NCBI RefSeq assembly: GCF_022012305.1
Contig: NZ_JAKLTM010000003.1
Location: 434,001-498,000, forward strand
Source: Ramlibacter paludis
GTDB taxonomy: Bacteria > Pseudomonadota > Gammaproteobacteria > Burkholderiales > Burkholderiaceae_C
DNA length: 64,000 nt
Reading direction: 5' to 3'
Notes under the pieces: generated by a model
The model's database searches: none
Told to the model about the DNA's origin: nothing
The model's input: only the letters and a program-made list of their open reading frames with translations
Program-made: the position numbers and the translations under genes
Part shown: in pieces, positions 56,001 through 64,000 of the stretch
How the letters are laid out: the number at the start of each line of letters is the position of its first letter
How positions within the stretch are numbered: the first letter of the stretch is position 1

Positions 56001-58403
56001 TTACTGCTTCGTCGACACCGGGTCGGCGCCCAGCGGCACGCCGCCAGGACCGGCCTTGAAGGTCAGCGGCGACACGGCGGCCTGCTGGCCGACGCCCGGC
56101 TTGGACCAGTCACAGACGCCGGTGCCGAACACGGAGTTCAGGCGGGCCAGCTGGCTGGCGCTGAAGGTGACGCCGGTGTAGTCGGACGCCGCCAGCGGCT
56201 TCAGCTGGCACTTCAGCACGTCTTCCGAACGCGGGCCGCCGGCCACCTGCCGCGGCGACAGCGACGGGATCAGGTACTTCGCCGCGGTCGCCGGGTTGTC
56301 GCAGGCCGCGCCGGTCACCTTCACCGACTGGGTCGCGTCGTCCGGCAGGTAGCAGAAGTCCGCCGTGCTGGCCGGCCGGGTGGCGCGCACCTTGGCTTCC
56401 AGGGTCGCGGTGCTGCTGCTGGTCACCAGGGCATTGAGCCATTCGTCCATCGCCGTGATGCCGTCGGTGAGCATGGTCCCGGGCGGGATCGAGAAGTTGC
56501 CGCGGGCGAAGCGCCACAGGGCCTGGTTGTTGGCGTCGCCGGCGTCGCGCGCGATGCGGTCGCGGATGGCGAAGCTGTACCACTGGTGGTGGATGCCGGT
56601 CGACACCGGCGTGCCGGGCGGCAGGTTGGCGGCCAGCAGCGAATCGTCCCAGCCGCGCATGTCGATGATGGCGGCCTTCGCCAGGTTGCGGCCCGAGGCC
56701 ACGATGCCGGAGCGGTAGGCGATGTCCAGCGCCTCGGCGTCGGCGGTGCTGCGTGCCGCCCGCGGCGTGGAGTCGCGGTCGATGCCGCCGACGGCCTCGT
56801 TCAGGGTGACGAATTCCTCCGGCGTGATCTTGCCGGCCAGCAGCGCCTTCAGCCCGTACTGCACGCCCACGTTATCGCGCGTGTCGCGCGCGGCGGGGCT
56901 GCCAGCCACCTTGCCCCAGATCGACTCGGCCCAGGACCAGGCATTGCAGCGCGGCAGGCTGGCCGTGGCCACCGGGTTGGCCGGGTCGTAGACGGCGCTG
57001 TTCGGCAGTTCACAGTTGTTGGTGAAGGTCGTGGACTGCGTGATGGCGCCCGTGACGTTGTCGGTCACGGTGCGCATCTGGTACAGGCCGGCCTTGCCGT
57101 TGCTGCCGAACAGGTTCATCCAGGCATGGCAGGCGGTCTGGTCCACGTGGCCATTGATCGCCGCCTTGCGGGCGTTGATCTGGTCCTGCGTCAGGCCCAT
57201 GGTGGTCCACAGTCCCAGCACCTCGTTCTTGCGATAAGCCTCGGCCAGCAAGGTGCAGTCCCCCACCTCCATCGACGTCGTTTCCGAGTCGGGATAGGTG
57301 CAGGTCGTGATCACGCCGTCCAGCGTGCCCGGCATGATGGACAGGTTCATGTTCGAGTTGATCGAACCGCCCGAGCATCCCGTGCCCAGCGTGTACTTCA
57401 CGCGGCCGTAGGTGTCGATGATGTGTTCCTTCATCATCATCGTGACTTCCGCCATCAGCACGCGGTTGGAATTGCGCGAGGAGTCCGTCATGCTGTTCTG
57501 AACGACCAGGTAGCCGCGCTTGAGCTGCTCGGTGAGCGTGCTCCAGTTGACGGTGGTGCGCGACTGGCGCCGCGGCTGGCCGGTGCTCGATCCGAAGGAA
57601 TACCAGATCTTCCGGTTCCACTGCGCCTGCGGCGCGTTGGCGGTCCAGGGCTTGCTCGGGTCGAACAGCACGGCGATGTCGTAGATGCCGCGGTTCATGG
57701 TGCCGCGCTCCACCCGCACCACGAAGGGCACGGTCACGCCGTCGCTGGTGGTCGTGCTGGCGAGGTCGGCCGGCGCCGCGGCAGCGGGGTCGTAGGGCTT
57801 GAAGCACAGGTTGGCCGCCGTCGACGTGTCGGGCAGCGCCGTCGAACAGCCCGCCGCCGTCGTGCGGTAGTACAGCTTGTACTCGGTGGCGATGTTGCAG
57901 TTGGCATCCGGCTGGCCCGAGAGGCCGCTGGCGTTGGTGGCGGGCGCGTTGCCCGAAGCCGGCTGCGCCGTGGGCGTGGCGCAATAGAAAGGCGTGGGCT
58001 GCGCGCCGGAGATGACCGGCCCCGAGCGCGGCGCATTGGTGACCACCAGGCGGGCGCCGAAGGCGTCGCCGGAGTTGGCCAGGATCACGTTCTCACCGAC
58101 CGCCAGGCCCGTCACCACGCCGGTGATGCGCCCGTCGCTGCCGCGCACGAAGGCGCTGCTCTGGTCGGTGCCGTTGACCGTGACCTTCAGCGCGCTGGCG
58201 CTGGAGCCGGCCGGCGGGATGACTTCCATCAGCACGTTGCCGTCGCTCACCAGGTCCGCGCGCGTGGAAAGCGTTTGCAGCTGCAGTGGCGGCAGGTCGC
58301 TGCCGCCCCCGCCGCCACAGGCGGCCAGGACCATGGATGCCAGCGCCACGGCGCCGAACCACCAGGGCGCGCGCCCCGGTCTTCTTCTGGATGGGGATGC
58401 CAC
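56001..58403 (-). CDS. DUF6351-type lipoprotein, probable exported hydrolase
   Basis: 800 residues from the GTG at 58403, with AAGGAG 6 bases upstream; the longer frame would begin with TTG and has no ribosome site. Lipobox MVLAAC, then a Gly-rich stretch ([10 protein letters not shown]). The body is a large domain of the DUF6351 type (from memory). [18 protein letters not shown] contains G-x-S-G-G, a serine-hydrolase-like elbow, and [17 protein letters not shown] and [14 protein letters not shown] suggest Asp and His partners. It is membrane-anchored on the periplasmic or outer face. The substrate is unknown; an ester polymer or plasticiser are guesses. Many Cys residues (about 14) imply disulfides. 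Confidence 0.72.
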   Translation of the reverse strand: MASPSRRRPGRAPWWFGAVALASMVLAACGGGGGSDLPPLQLQTLSTRADLVSDGNVLMEVIPPAGSSASALKVTVNGTDQSSAFVRGSDGRITGVVTGLAVGENVILANSGDAFGARLVVTNAPRSGPVISGAQPTPFYCATPTAQPASGNAPATNASGLSGQPDANCNIATEYKLYYRTTAAGCSTALPDTSTAANLCFKPYDPAAAAPADLASTTTSDGVTVPFVVRVERGTMNRGIYDIAVLFDPSKPWTANAPQAQWNRKIWYSFGSSTGQPRRQSRTTVNWSTLTEQLKRGYLVVQNSMTDSSRNSNRVLMAEVTMMMKEHIIDTYGRVKYTLGTGCSGGSINSNMNLSIMPGTLDGVITTCTYPDSETTSMEVGDCTLLAEAYRKNEVLGLWTTMGLTQDQINARKAAINGHVDQTACHAWMNLFGSNGKAGLYQMRTVTDNVTGAITQSTTFTNNCELPNSAVYDPANPVATASLPRCNAWSWAESIWGKVAGSPAARDTRDNVGVQYGLKALLAGKITPEEFVTLNEAVGGIDRDSTPRAARSTADAEALDIAYRSGIVASGRNLAKAAIIDMRGWDDSLLAANLPPGTPVSTGIHHQWYSFAIRDRIARDAGDANNQALWRFARGNFSIPPGTMLTDGITAMDEWLNALVTSSSTATLEAKVRATRPASTADFCYLPDDATQSVKVTGAACDNPATAAKYLIPSLSPRQVAGGPRSEDVLKCQLKPLAASDYTGVTFSASQLARLNSVFGTGVCDWSKPGVGQQAAVSPLTFKAGPGGVPLGADPVSTKQ

Positions 58404-58577
58404 GGTTGTCTCCTTGATGGACCCGCTCGCCACCGGCGGGCTGGCAGGCAATCTACGGCGGGCACAAGCCCAGCGGGGTTGGAAAAACCCGCAGCGGGTC
58501 GCCTGCGTGACAGTGCTTTACACGCCGGAGCGCCGGTGCAGCCTGCCTATACTGGCGCAACCCGACTGGAGCACGCC

Positions 58578-59783
58578 ATGACCGAAGCATTCGTCTACGA
58601 CGCCATCCGCACCCCGCGCGGCAAGGGCAAGAAGGACGGCAGCCTGCACGAAGTGAAGCCCGTCAACCTGCTGGCCGGCGTGCTGGCCGAACTGCAGAGG
58701 CGCAACGACTTCGACACCGGCCAGGTCGACGACGTCGTGATGGGCGTGGTCTCGCCGATCGGCGAACAGGGCTCGGTGATCGCCAAGGTGGCGGCGCTGA
58801 AGGCGGGCTGGGACTGGCGCTGTTCCGGCGTGCAGCTCAACCGTTTCTGCGCCTCCGGGCTGGAGGCGGTGAACATGGCGGCGCAGAAGGTGCGCTCGGG
58901 CTGGGAAGACCTGGTGGTGGCCGGCGGCGTCGAGAGCATGAGCCGCGTGCCCATCGGCTCCGACGGGGGCGCCTGGGCGCAGGACCCGGAGACCAACTCC
59001 GCCACCGCCTTCGTGCCGCAGGGCATAGGCGCCGACCTCATCGCCACGCTGGAAGGCTTCAGCCGCGACGACGTCGATGCCTTCGCGCTCGAATCGCAGA
59101 AGCGCGCCGCGCGTGCGCGCGAAGGCGGCTACTTCGCCGGCTCGGTGGTGCCGGTGAAGGACTTCCTCGACCAGGTGATCCTGGACCAGGACGAGTTCAT
59201 CAAGCCGCACACCACGCTGGAGGGCCTGGGCGCGCTCAAGCCGGCCTTCGAGCAGCTGGGCGCGATGGGCTTCGACCAGGTGGCCATCTCGCGCTATCCG
59301 CAGGTGGAGCGCATCGCCCACGTGCACCACGCCGGCAACTCCTCGGGCATCGTCGACGGGGCGGCCGCCATCCTGGTCGGCAGCGAAGCCGCGGGCAAGG
59401 TGCATGGCCTGAAGCCGCGCGCGCGCATCCTCGCCGCGGCGCTGTCGGGCGCGGACCCGACGATCATGCTCACCGGCCCGATGCCGGCCGCGCGCAAGGC
59501 GCTGGCCAAGGCCGGCCTCACCCTCGACCAGATCGACCTGTTCGAGGTGAACGAGGCCTTTGCCGCGGTGCCCATGAAGTTCATGAAGGAGCTAGGCGTG
59601 GACCACGAACGGGTCAACGTGAACGGCGGCGCCATCGCCATGGGCCATCCGCTGGGCGCCACCGGCGCCATGATCCTCAACACGCTCATCGACGAACTGC
59701 ACCGGCGCAAGCTGCGCTACGGGCTGGCCACGCTGTGCGTGGGTGGCGGCATGGGCATTGCCACCATCGTCGAGCGGATCTGA
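58578..59783 (+). CDS. Acetyl-CoA acyltransferase (thiolase)
   Basis: 401 residues from the ATG at 58578 (GGAG upstream); the huge upstream open frame belongs to antisense of DUF6351. Active-site Cys near residue 92 in [32 protein letters not shown]; the C-terminal [18 protein letters not shown] with His, and [15 protein letters not shown] with the second Cys. It cleaves 3-ketoacyl-CoA in beta-oxidation. Followed 8 bases later by the FadB-like gene. Confidence 0.93.
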   Translation: MTEAFVYDAIRTPRGKGKKDGSLHEVKPVNLLAGVLAELQRRNDFDTGQVDDVVMGVVSPIGEQGSVIAKVAALKAGWDWRCSGVQLNRFCASGLEAVNMAAQKVRSGWEDLVVAGGVESMSRVPIGSDGGAWAQDPETNSATAFVPQGIGADLIATLEGFSRDDVDAFALESQKRAARAREGGYFAGSVVPVKDFLDQVILDQDEFIKPHTTLEGLGALKPAFEQLGAMGFDQVAISRYPQVERIAHVHHAGNSSGIVDGAAAILVGSEAAGKVHGLKPRARILAAALSGADPTIMLTGPMPAARKALAKAGLTLDQIDLFEVNEAFAAVPMKFMKELGVDHERVNVNGGAIAMGHPLGATGAMILNTLIDELHRRKLRYGLATLCVGGGMGIATIVERI

Positions 59784-59791
59784 GGCGCCCC

Positions 59792-61933
59792 ATGAAGACC
59801 ATCCGCTACGAACTCGCCGACGGCATCGCCACGCTCACCTTCGACGAGCCGGGCTCGCCCGTCAACACCATGTGCCTGCAGTGGCAGGAAGACCTGACCG
59901 CGGCCGTGCAGCAGGTGCTGCAGGACCAGGAGCGCATCCGCGGGATCGTGCTGGCCTCGGCCAAGTCCACCTTCTTCGCCGGCGCCGACCTCAAGGGCAC
60001 GATGCGCCTGCAGCCCGAAGATGCGCCGCGCGTGTTCCGCGAAGTGGAGCAGTGCAAGAAGAACTTCCGCACGCTGGAGACGCTGGGCAAGCCCGTGGTG
60101 GCCTGCCTGAACGGCAGCGCGCTCGGCGGCGGCTGGGAAGTCGCCTTGATCGCGCACCACCGGGTCGCCGTCGACAACGCCAAGATCCAGTTCGGCCTGC
60201 CGGAGGTGACGCTGGGCCTGATCCCCGGTGCTTCCGGCGTCACCAAGATGACGCGCCTGCTGGGACTGATGGGCGCGCAGCCCTACATCCTGGAAAGCAA
60301 GCTGTTCGCGCCGCGCGAGGCTTTGGAGCTGGGACTCGTGCAGGAACTGGTGCCCGACGCGGCCGCCCTGCGTCCTGCCGCCCTCGCCTGGATAGCCGCC
60401 AACCCGAAAGCGCTGCAGCCCTGGGACGCCAAGGACTACAAGATCCCGGGCGGCACGCCGTCCAACCCGAAGATCGCGGGCGCGCTCGCGGTCGCGCCGG
60501 CGATGCTGAAGCAGAAGACGCGCGGCCTGTATCCGGCGCCGGAAGCGGCGCTGGCCGCCATGGTGGAAGGCGCGCAGGTCGACTTCGACACCGCCTTGCG
60601 CATCGAGAGCCGCCACCTGGCGAAGCTGATCGTGTCGCCGGTGGCGAAGAACATGATCAACACCTTCTTCTTCAACCTGAACGCCATCAAGAGCGGGCAG
60701 TCGCGGCCGAAGTGGGACGGCAAGTTCAAGCCCGCGAAAGTCGGCATCCTCGGCGCCGGCATGATGGGCGGCGGCATCGCCTACGCGCAGGCGAGCCGCG
60801 GCATCGCCACGGTGCTGAAGGACGTCTCGCAGGACAAGGCCGAGGCCGGCAAGGCCTACAGCGCCAAGCTCACGCAGCCGCGCGTCGACAAGGGCCGGCT
60901 CAGCCCGCACGACCAGGCGGCGCTGCTGGCGCGCATAACGCCCACCGAGTCCGTGCAGGACCTGCAGGGCTGCGACCTGATCATCGAGGCCGTGTTCGAG
61001 AACCGCGAGCTGAAGGCCCGCGTGACGAAGGATGCCGAGCCGCAGCTCGCGCCCGGCGGTTTCTTCGCCAGCAACACCTCCACCTTGCCGATCAGCGGGC
61101 TGGCGCAGGCGAGCGCGCGGCCGCAGAAGTTCGTCGGCATCCATTTCTTCAGCCCCGTCGACAAGATGAAGCTGGTGGAGATCATCCGCGGCAAGGAGAC
61201 GGACGACGAGACCGTGGCGCGCGCGTTCGACTACGTGCAGGCGCTGGGCAAGATCCCGATCGTCGTGAACGACGCGCGCGGCTTCTTCACCAGCCGCGTG
61301 TTCGGCACCTTCGTGATGGAAGGCGCGGCCATGCTGGGCGAAGGCATTCCCGCGCCGGTGATCGAGCAGGCGGGCCTGCAGGCCGGCATGCCGGTGGGGC
61401 CGCTGGCGGTGCTGGACGAAACGGCGTTGTCGCTGTCCGTGCACGTGCTGGACCAGACGCGCGCCGACTACCGCGCCCAGGGCGACACCTACATCGCAAC
61501 GCCGGGCGAGCTGCTGGTCGAGCGCATGGTCAAGGAGTTCGACCGCAACGGCCGCGCGGCCGGCGGCGGCTTCTACGAGTACCCGAAGGGCGGCAAGAAA
61601 CTCCTCTGGCCCGAGCTGTCCGCGCTGTTCGGGCGCGAGGGCGTCGCCTGGGACATGCAGGACCTGAAGGACCGCCTGCTCTATCGCCAGGCGGTGGAAA
61701 CGGCGCGCTGCCTGGCCGAAGGCGTGCTGACCAGCGTGCACGACGCCAACATCGGGTCGATGTTCGGCATCGGCTTTCCGGGCTGGACCGGCGGGGCGAT
61801 GCAGTTCATCTACGGCACGGGAGTCGACAAGTTCCTGCACCGCGCGGAAGTGCTGGCGGCGAAGTACGGGCCGGGGTTCGTGGTCGCGCCGCAGGTGAAG
61901 GACGCGATCCGGAAGTTCGAGCCGAAGTATTGA
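59792..61933 (+). CDS. FadB/FadJ-like bifunctional enoyl-CoA hydratase/3-hydroxyacyl-CoA dehydrogenase
   Basis: 713 residues from the ATG at 59792. The crotonase half has SAKSTFFAGADLKGTM and NGSALGGGWEVALIAHHRVA with GLPEVTLGLIPGASG. The dehydrogenase half starts at KVGILGAGMMGGGIAYAQASRG (about 313) and holds FIGIHFFSPVDKM-like (here FVGIHFFSPVDKMKLVEII) and the C-terminal helical domain twice. It does hydration and NAD-dependent oxidation in fatty acid breakdown. Operon with the thiolase. It ends just before a palindromic repeat. Confidence 0.93.
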   Translation: MKTIRYELADGIATLTFDEPGSPVNTMCLQWQEDLTAAVQQVLQDQERIRGIVLASAKSTFFAGADLKGTMRLQPEDAPRVFREVEQCKKNFRTLETLGKPVVACLNGSALGGGWEVALIAHHRVAVDNAKIQFGLPEVTLGLIPGASGVTKMTRLLGLMGAQPYILESKLFAPREALELGLVQELVPDAAALRPAALAWIAANPKALQPWDAKDYKIPGGTPSNPKIAGALAVAPAMLKQKTRGLYPAPEAALAAMVEGAQVDFDTALRIESRHLAKLIVSPVAKNMINTFFFNLNAIKSGQSRPKWDGKFKPAKVGILGAGMMGGGIAYAQASRGIATVLKDVSQDKAEAGKAYSAKLTQPRVDKGRLSPHDQAALLARITPTESVQDLQGCDLIIEAVFENRELKARVTKDAEPQLAPGGFFASNTSTLPISGLAQASARPQKFVGIHFFSPVDKMKLVEIIRGKETDDETVARAFDYVQALGKIPIVVNDARGFFTSRVFGTFVMEGAAMLGEGIPAPVIEQAGLQAGMPVGPLAVLDETALSLSVHVLDQTRADYRAQGDTYIATPGELLVERMVKEFDRNGRAAGGGFYEYPKGGKKLLWPELSALFGREGVAWDMQDLKDRLLYRQAVETARCLAEGVLTSVHDANIGSMFGIGFPGWTGGAMQFIYGTGVDKFLHRAEVLAAKYGPGFVVAPQVKDAIRKFEPKY

Positions 61934-61935
61934 CC

Positions 61936-61995
61936 GTCATTCCCGCGCAGGCGGGAATCCAGGGCGCCCTGGATCCCCGCCTCCGCGGGGATGAC
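61936..61995. repeat. Palindromic REP-like element with GTCATTCCCGC arms
   Basis: Two inverted arms (GTCATTCCCGCG-AGGCGGGAATCCAGG type and its mirror ending GGGGATGAC) meet in the middle at GGCGCC. This is the well-known class of dispersed GTCATTCCCGC...GGGATGAC palindromes of beta- and gammaproteobacteria. It sits between two convergent genes and may act as a bidirectional terminator. Confidence 0.85.
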
Positions 61996-61997
61996 AC

Positions 61998-63275
61998 TCA
62001 TTGCCCTTTGCCGCGCGCGAAATCCATGATCACCCGCGCCGCCAGGTACAGCCGCGGCTCGATCGCGTCGACCAGGATGTACTCCGAATCGTTCGAATGC
62101 GCGCCGAAGCCCGGCAGGCCGAAGCGCTCGATCACCGGCGCCTTGGTCTTGAGCGCGGCAAACGCCGCATCGGTGCCGCCGCCTTCCGGCTGGTCGTCCA
62201 CCACCAGCTTCTGGCCGATTTCGGCGTAGATCGCCTGCGCATGCGCGGCCAGCTTGCGGCTGGCGTCGGTCGCTTCCAGCGGCGGGCGGCGGCGCTCGAA
62301 CTTCACCGTGACCTTGGCTTCCGGCACCAGCTGCTTCTTCGCGCGCTCGCGCACGGCCGCCTCGATGCGGTCGTAGTCCGAAACGCGCAGCACGCGCACG
62401 TCGGCTTCCGCCTTGGCGACCGCCGGAATCACGTTGCGGTTGGTGCCCGCCGACGCGATCGTCCAGTTCAGCTTCAGGCCCACCTGCGGCTCCGACAGGT
62501 CGCGCATCTGCAGCACCTGATGCGACAGCTCGTACAGCGCGTTGACGCCGCGCTCGGGCGCGCTGCCTGCATGCGAGGCCTTGCCTTCCACCTGGATCTC
62601 CACCGCGCCGATGCCGCTGGTGGCCAGCGACAGCTTGTCGTTGCCGACCCGCGTGGCTTCGAAGGACAGCACGGCGTCGTGCTCGGCGCCCGCCTGCGTG
62701 ATGAAGTTGCGCGCGCCGGGCGAGCTGATCTCCTCGTCGGAATTCACCAGCACGGTCAGCGTGCCGAACTCGTTGAAGTTCAGCGACTTGAGCAGCGCCG
62801 CCAGGTGCACCACCATGGCCACGCCCTGCTTGTCGTCGGCGATGCCCAGGCCCCAGGCCTTGTCGCCCTCGACGCGGAAAGGCTGCTTCTCCAGCATGCC
62901 CTTGAGGTAGACGGTGTCGATGTGCGCGATCAGCAGGATGCGCTTGCTGCCCGTGCCCTTGAAGGTGCCGCTCAACATGCGGCCCGGCTGCGGCGGCGTG
63001 TCGGCCATGCGGTAGGTGGTGGCATCGGTGGGCTGGATGAACTCCACCTGGGCGCCCAGGGCGCGCAGCTTGCCGGCCACGACCTCGGTGGCGCGGTTGA
63101 TGCCCTCGATGTCCTTGCTGCCGGTCTCGATGGACACGAGTTCCTTCAGGGTGTCGAGCAAGGGCTGCTTCTGGGCGGCGGCGGCGCGCTGCACGGCGCC
63201 ATCGAGCTGGGCGAACACGGGAGCGCAGGCCAGCGCGGCGGCGGCGACGGTCAGGCGCAGGAACGACTTCTTCAA
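61998..63275 (-). CDS. Exported M20 family glutamate carboxypeptidase-like enzyme
   Basis: 425 residues from the TTG at 63275, chosen because GAGGAG lies 7 bases upstream and a signal peptide follows (KKSFLRLTVAAAALACAPVFAQ). Metal-site motifs: LLIAHIDTVYLKG, GLGIADDKQGVAMV, VNSDEEISSPGA and AGSAPERGVNA; the last Zn ligand His is in FGAHSNDSEY. This matches carboxypeptidase G2-like hydrolases that remove C-terminal glutamate from folate or peptides. It converges on the FadB-like gene across a REP-like element. Confidence 0.9.
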   Translation of the reverse strand: MKKSFLRLTVAAAALACAPVFAQLDGAVQRAAAAQKQPLLDTLKELVSIETGSKDIEGINRATEVVAGKLRALGAQVEFIQPTDATTYRMADTPPQPGRMLSGTFKGTGSKRILLIAHIDTVYLKGMLEKQPFRVEGDKAWGLGIADDKQGVAMVVHLAALLKSLNFNEFGTLTVLVNSDEEISSPGARNFITQAGAEHDAVLSFEATRVGNDKLSLATSGIGAVEIQVEGKASHAGSAPERGVNALYELSHQVLQMRDLSEPQVGLKLNWTIASAGTNRNVIPAVAKAEADVRVLRVSDYDRIEAAVRERAKKQLVPEAKVTVKFERRRPPLEATDASRKLAAHAQAIYAEIGQKLVVDDQPEGGGTDAAFAALKTKAPVIERFGLPGFGAHSNDSEYILVDAIEPRLYLAARVIMDFARGKGQ

Positions 63276-63359
63276 ACGCGATCTCCTCGGCAAAAGCCTG
63301 CGAGCATAGCGGCAAAAAAATTGGTTGACTCCGGCAAGTAACAGGCCGAGACTGCCGCC

Positions 63360-64000
63360 ATGGAGCCCGTTTCCCCGGCGGACGTCAAGGCCGTGCGCGC
63401 CTTCAACCGCTTCTACACGCAGCGCATCGGCGTCCTCAAGCGCTATCTCGACACCGACTTCACGCTGACCGAGGTGCGCGTGCTGTACGAGCTCGCGCAC
63501 TCCCCGGCGCTCACCGCCAGCGACCTCGCGCACGGCCTCGAACTCGACCCGGGTTACCTGAGCCGCATCCTGCGGCGCTTCGAGGCGCAAGGCTGGCTCG
63601 CCCGCACCACGGCGCCGCACGACGGCCGCCAGAGCCTGCTGCAACTGACCGAGGCGGGCTACGCCACCTTCGCCCCGCTGCAGCAGAAGTCGCGCGACGA
63701 AACCGCCGAACTGCTCGCCGCCGTGCCGGCGCCGGCGCGCGCCCGCCTGATCGCGGCGCTGGGCACGGTGCACCAGTTGCTCGACCCGACCGGCGCCGAG
63801 CGCCGCATCGTGTTGCGCGACCCCCGGCCCGGCGACCTGGGCTGGGTCGTGCAGGCGCATGGTGAGCTCTATGCGCGCGAGTTCGGCTATACGAGCGAAT
63901 TCGAGGCGCTGGTCGCGGAGATCGCCGCACACTACCTGCGCAAGTTCGATCCGCAATGGGAGAAAGGCTGGATCGCCGAACTCGATGGCGAGCGCGTCGG
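63360..64000 (+). CDS. MarR-GNAT fusion regulator (3' end outside window)
   Basis: Starts at the ATG at 63360 (MEPVSPADVKAVRAFNRFYT) and is open to the end; 213 residues visible. The first 140 residues are a MarR winged helix (TLTEVRVLYELAHSPALTAS, DPGYLSRILRRFEAQGW, TAPHDGRQSLLQLTEAGY). From about 150 a GNAT acetyltransferase begins (IVLRDPRPGDLGWVVQAHGELYA). Such one-chain regulator/acetyltransferases occur in many proteobacteria. Divergent from the carboxypeptidase gene with an 84-base gap, so it may control it (inference). Confidence 0.88.
   Translation, partial: MEPVSPADVKAVRAFNRFYTQRIGVLKRYLDTDFTLTEVRVLYELAHSPALTASDLAHGLELDPGYLSRILRRFEAQGWLARTTAPHDGRQSLLQLTEAGYATFAPLQQKSRDETAELLAAVPAPARARLIAALGTVHQLLDPTGAERRIVLRDPRPGDLGWVVQAHGELYAREFGYTSEFEALVAEIAAHYLRKFDPQWEKGWIAELDGERV

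Noticed and set aside
58404..58451. TTG start at 58451 for the DUF6351 lipoprotein
   Set aside because: No ribosome site, and it would add residues before the signal peptide; the GTG at 58403 follows AAGGAG.
55938..58577. Long upstream extension of the thiolase frame
   Set aside because: It lies antisense to the DUF6351 gene and the thiolase has a proper ATG with GGAG at 58578.

Overview
The window is GC-rich, densely coded DNA from a Burkholderiales bacterium. The closest fit is the family Comamonadaceae (a Ramlibacter- or Variovorax-like organism). This rests on gene content: Bug-type solute receptors, an IclR-type PobR beside pobA, a TarD-type tartrate dehydratase, a bacteriophytochrome with heme oxygenase, and several small Burkholderiales-type proteins. 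The genus is inference; no rRNA or tRNA gene was seen. I count 64 protein-coding genes, of which argA (left edge) and a MarR-GNAT fusion (right edge) are cut by the window.

Layout. 1-3.6 kb: end of argA, then a three-gene operon (alpha/beta hydrolase, phosphoribosyltransferase, erythromycin-esterase-like). 3.6-8.8 kb, minus strand: a 1-Cys peroxiredoxin followed almost without gaps by a sulfate importer (sbp-cysT-cysW-cysA) and then dsbB, a sulfur and thiol-redox block with a clear promoter before the peroxiredoxin. 8.8-10.9 kb: divergent pobR-like regulator and pobA with a near-perfect operator palindrome between them. 10.9-20.4 kb: Bug receptor, orphan sensor kinase, YgiQ radical-SAM protein, chemoreceptor, aldo/keto reductase, FAD monooxygenase with a DUF2783 partner. 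20.4-29.2 kb: many small or stress-flavoured genes (CHRD lipoprotein, Gln-rich protein, DUF924, degenerate cyclase-like protein, exonuclease III, Ku, small basic proteins, LysR/SRPBCC/DUF2917, class II aldolase). 29.3-38.1 kb: a light and phosphorelay block of bphO, bacteriophytochrome, single-domain response regulator and hybrid kinase in overlapping order, then a repeat lipoprotein, a transglutaminase-like protein and a second hybrid kinase. 38.1-44 kb: a membrane protein that looks like a DUF2868-DUF3482 fusion, DUF3606, DUF2059, and an FtsH-like AAA metalloprotease. 44-48 kb: IlvD/Edd sugar-acid dehydratase, LysR regulator and D-tartrate dehydratase. 48.3-52.3 kb: an uncharacterised five-gene periplasmic/membrane redox operon. 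52.3-64 kb: DnaJ-like membrane protein, YXWXPG-type protein, two VOC proteins, acyl-CoA dehydrogenase, DUF6351 lipoprotein, thiolase plus FadB-like enzyme, and an M20 carboxypeptidase.

Two signals cut across the annotation. First, the heptamer TCCTACA lies 50-105 bases upstream of several unrelated transcription units, including the hydrolase/esterase operon, the Gln-rich gene, Ku, bphO-bphP and DUF3606, which suggests a shared (perhaps stress) promoter element. Second, the 357-base gap at 43805-44161 has one TCCTACA followed by two intrinsic-terminator hairpins, as expected for an unannotated small RNA or leader. The best candidate for an undescribed system is the 48.3-52.3 kb operon: two paralogous PhnD-like binding proteins without any transporter, interleaved with a c-type heme protein and followed by cytochrome c' and cytochrome b561.
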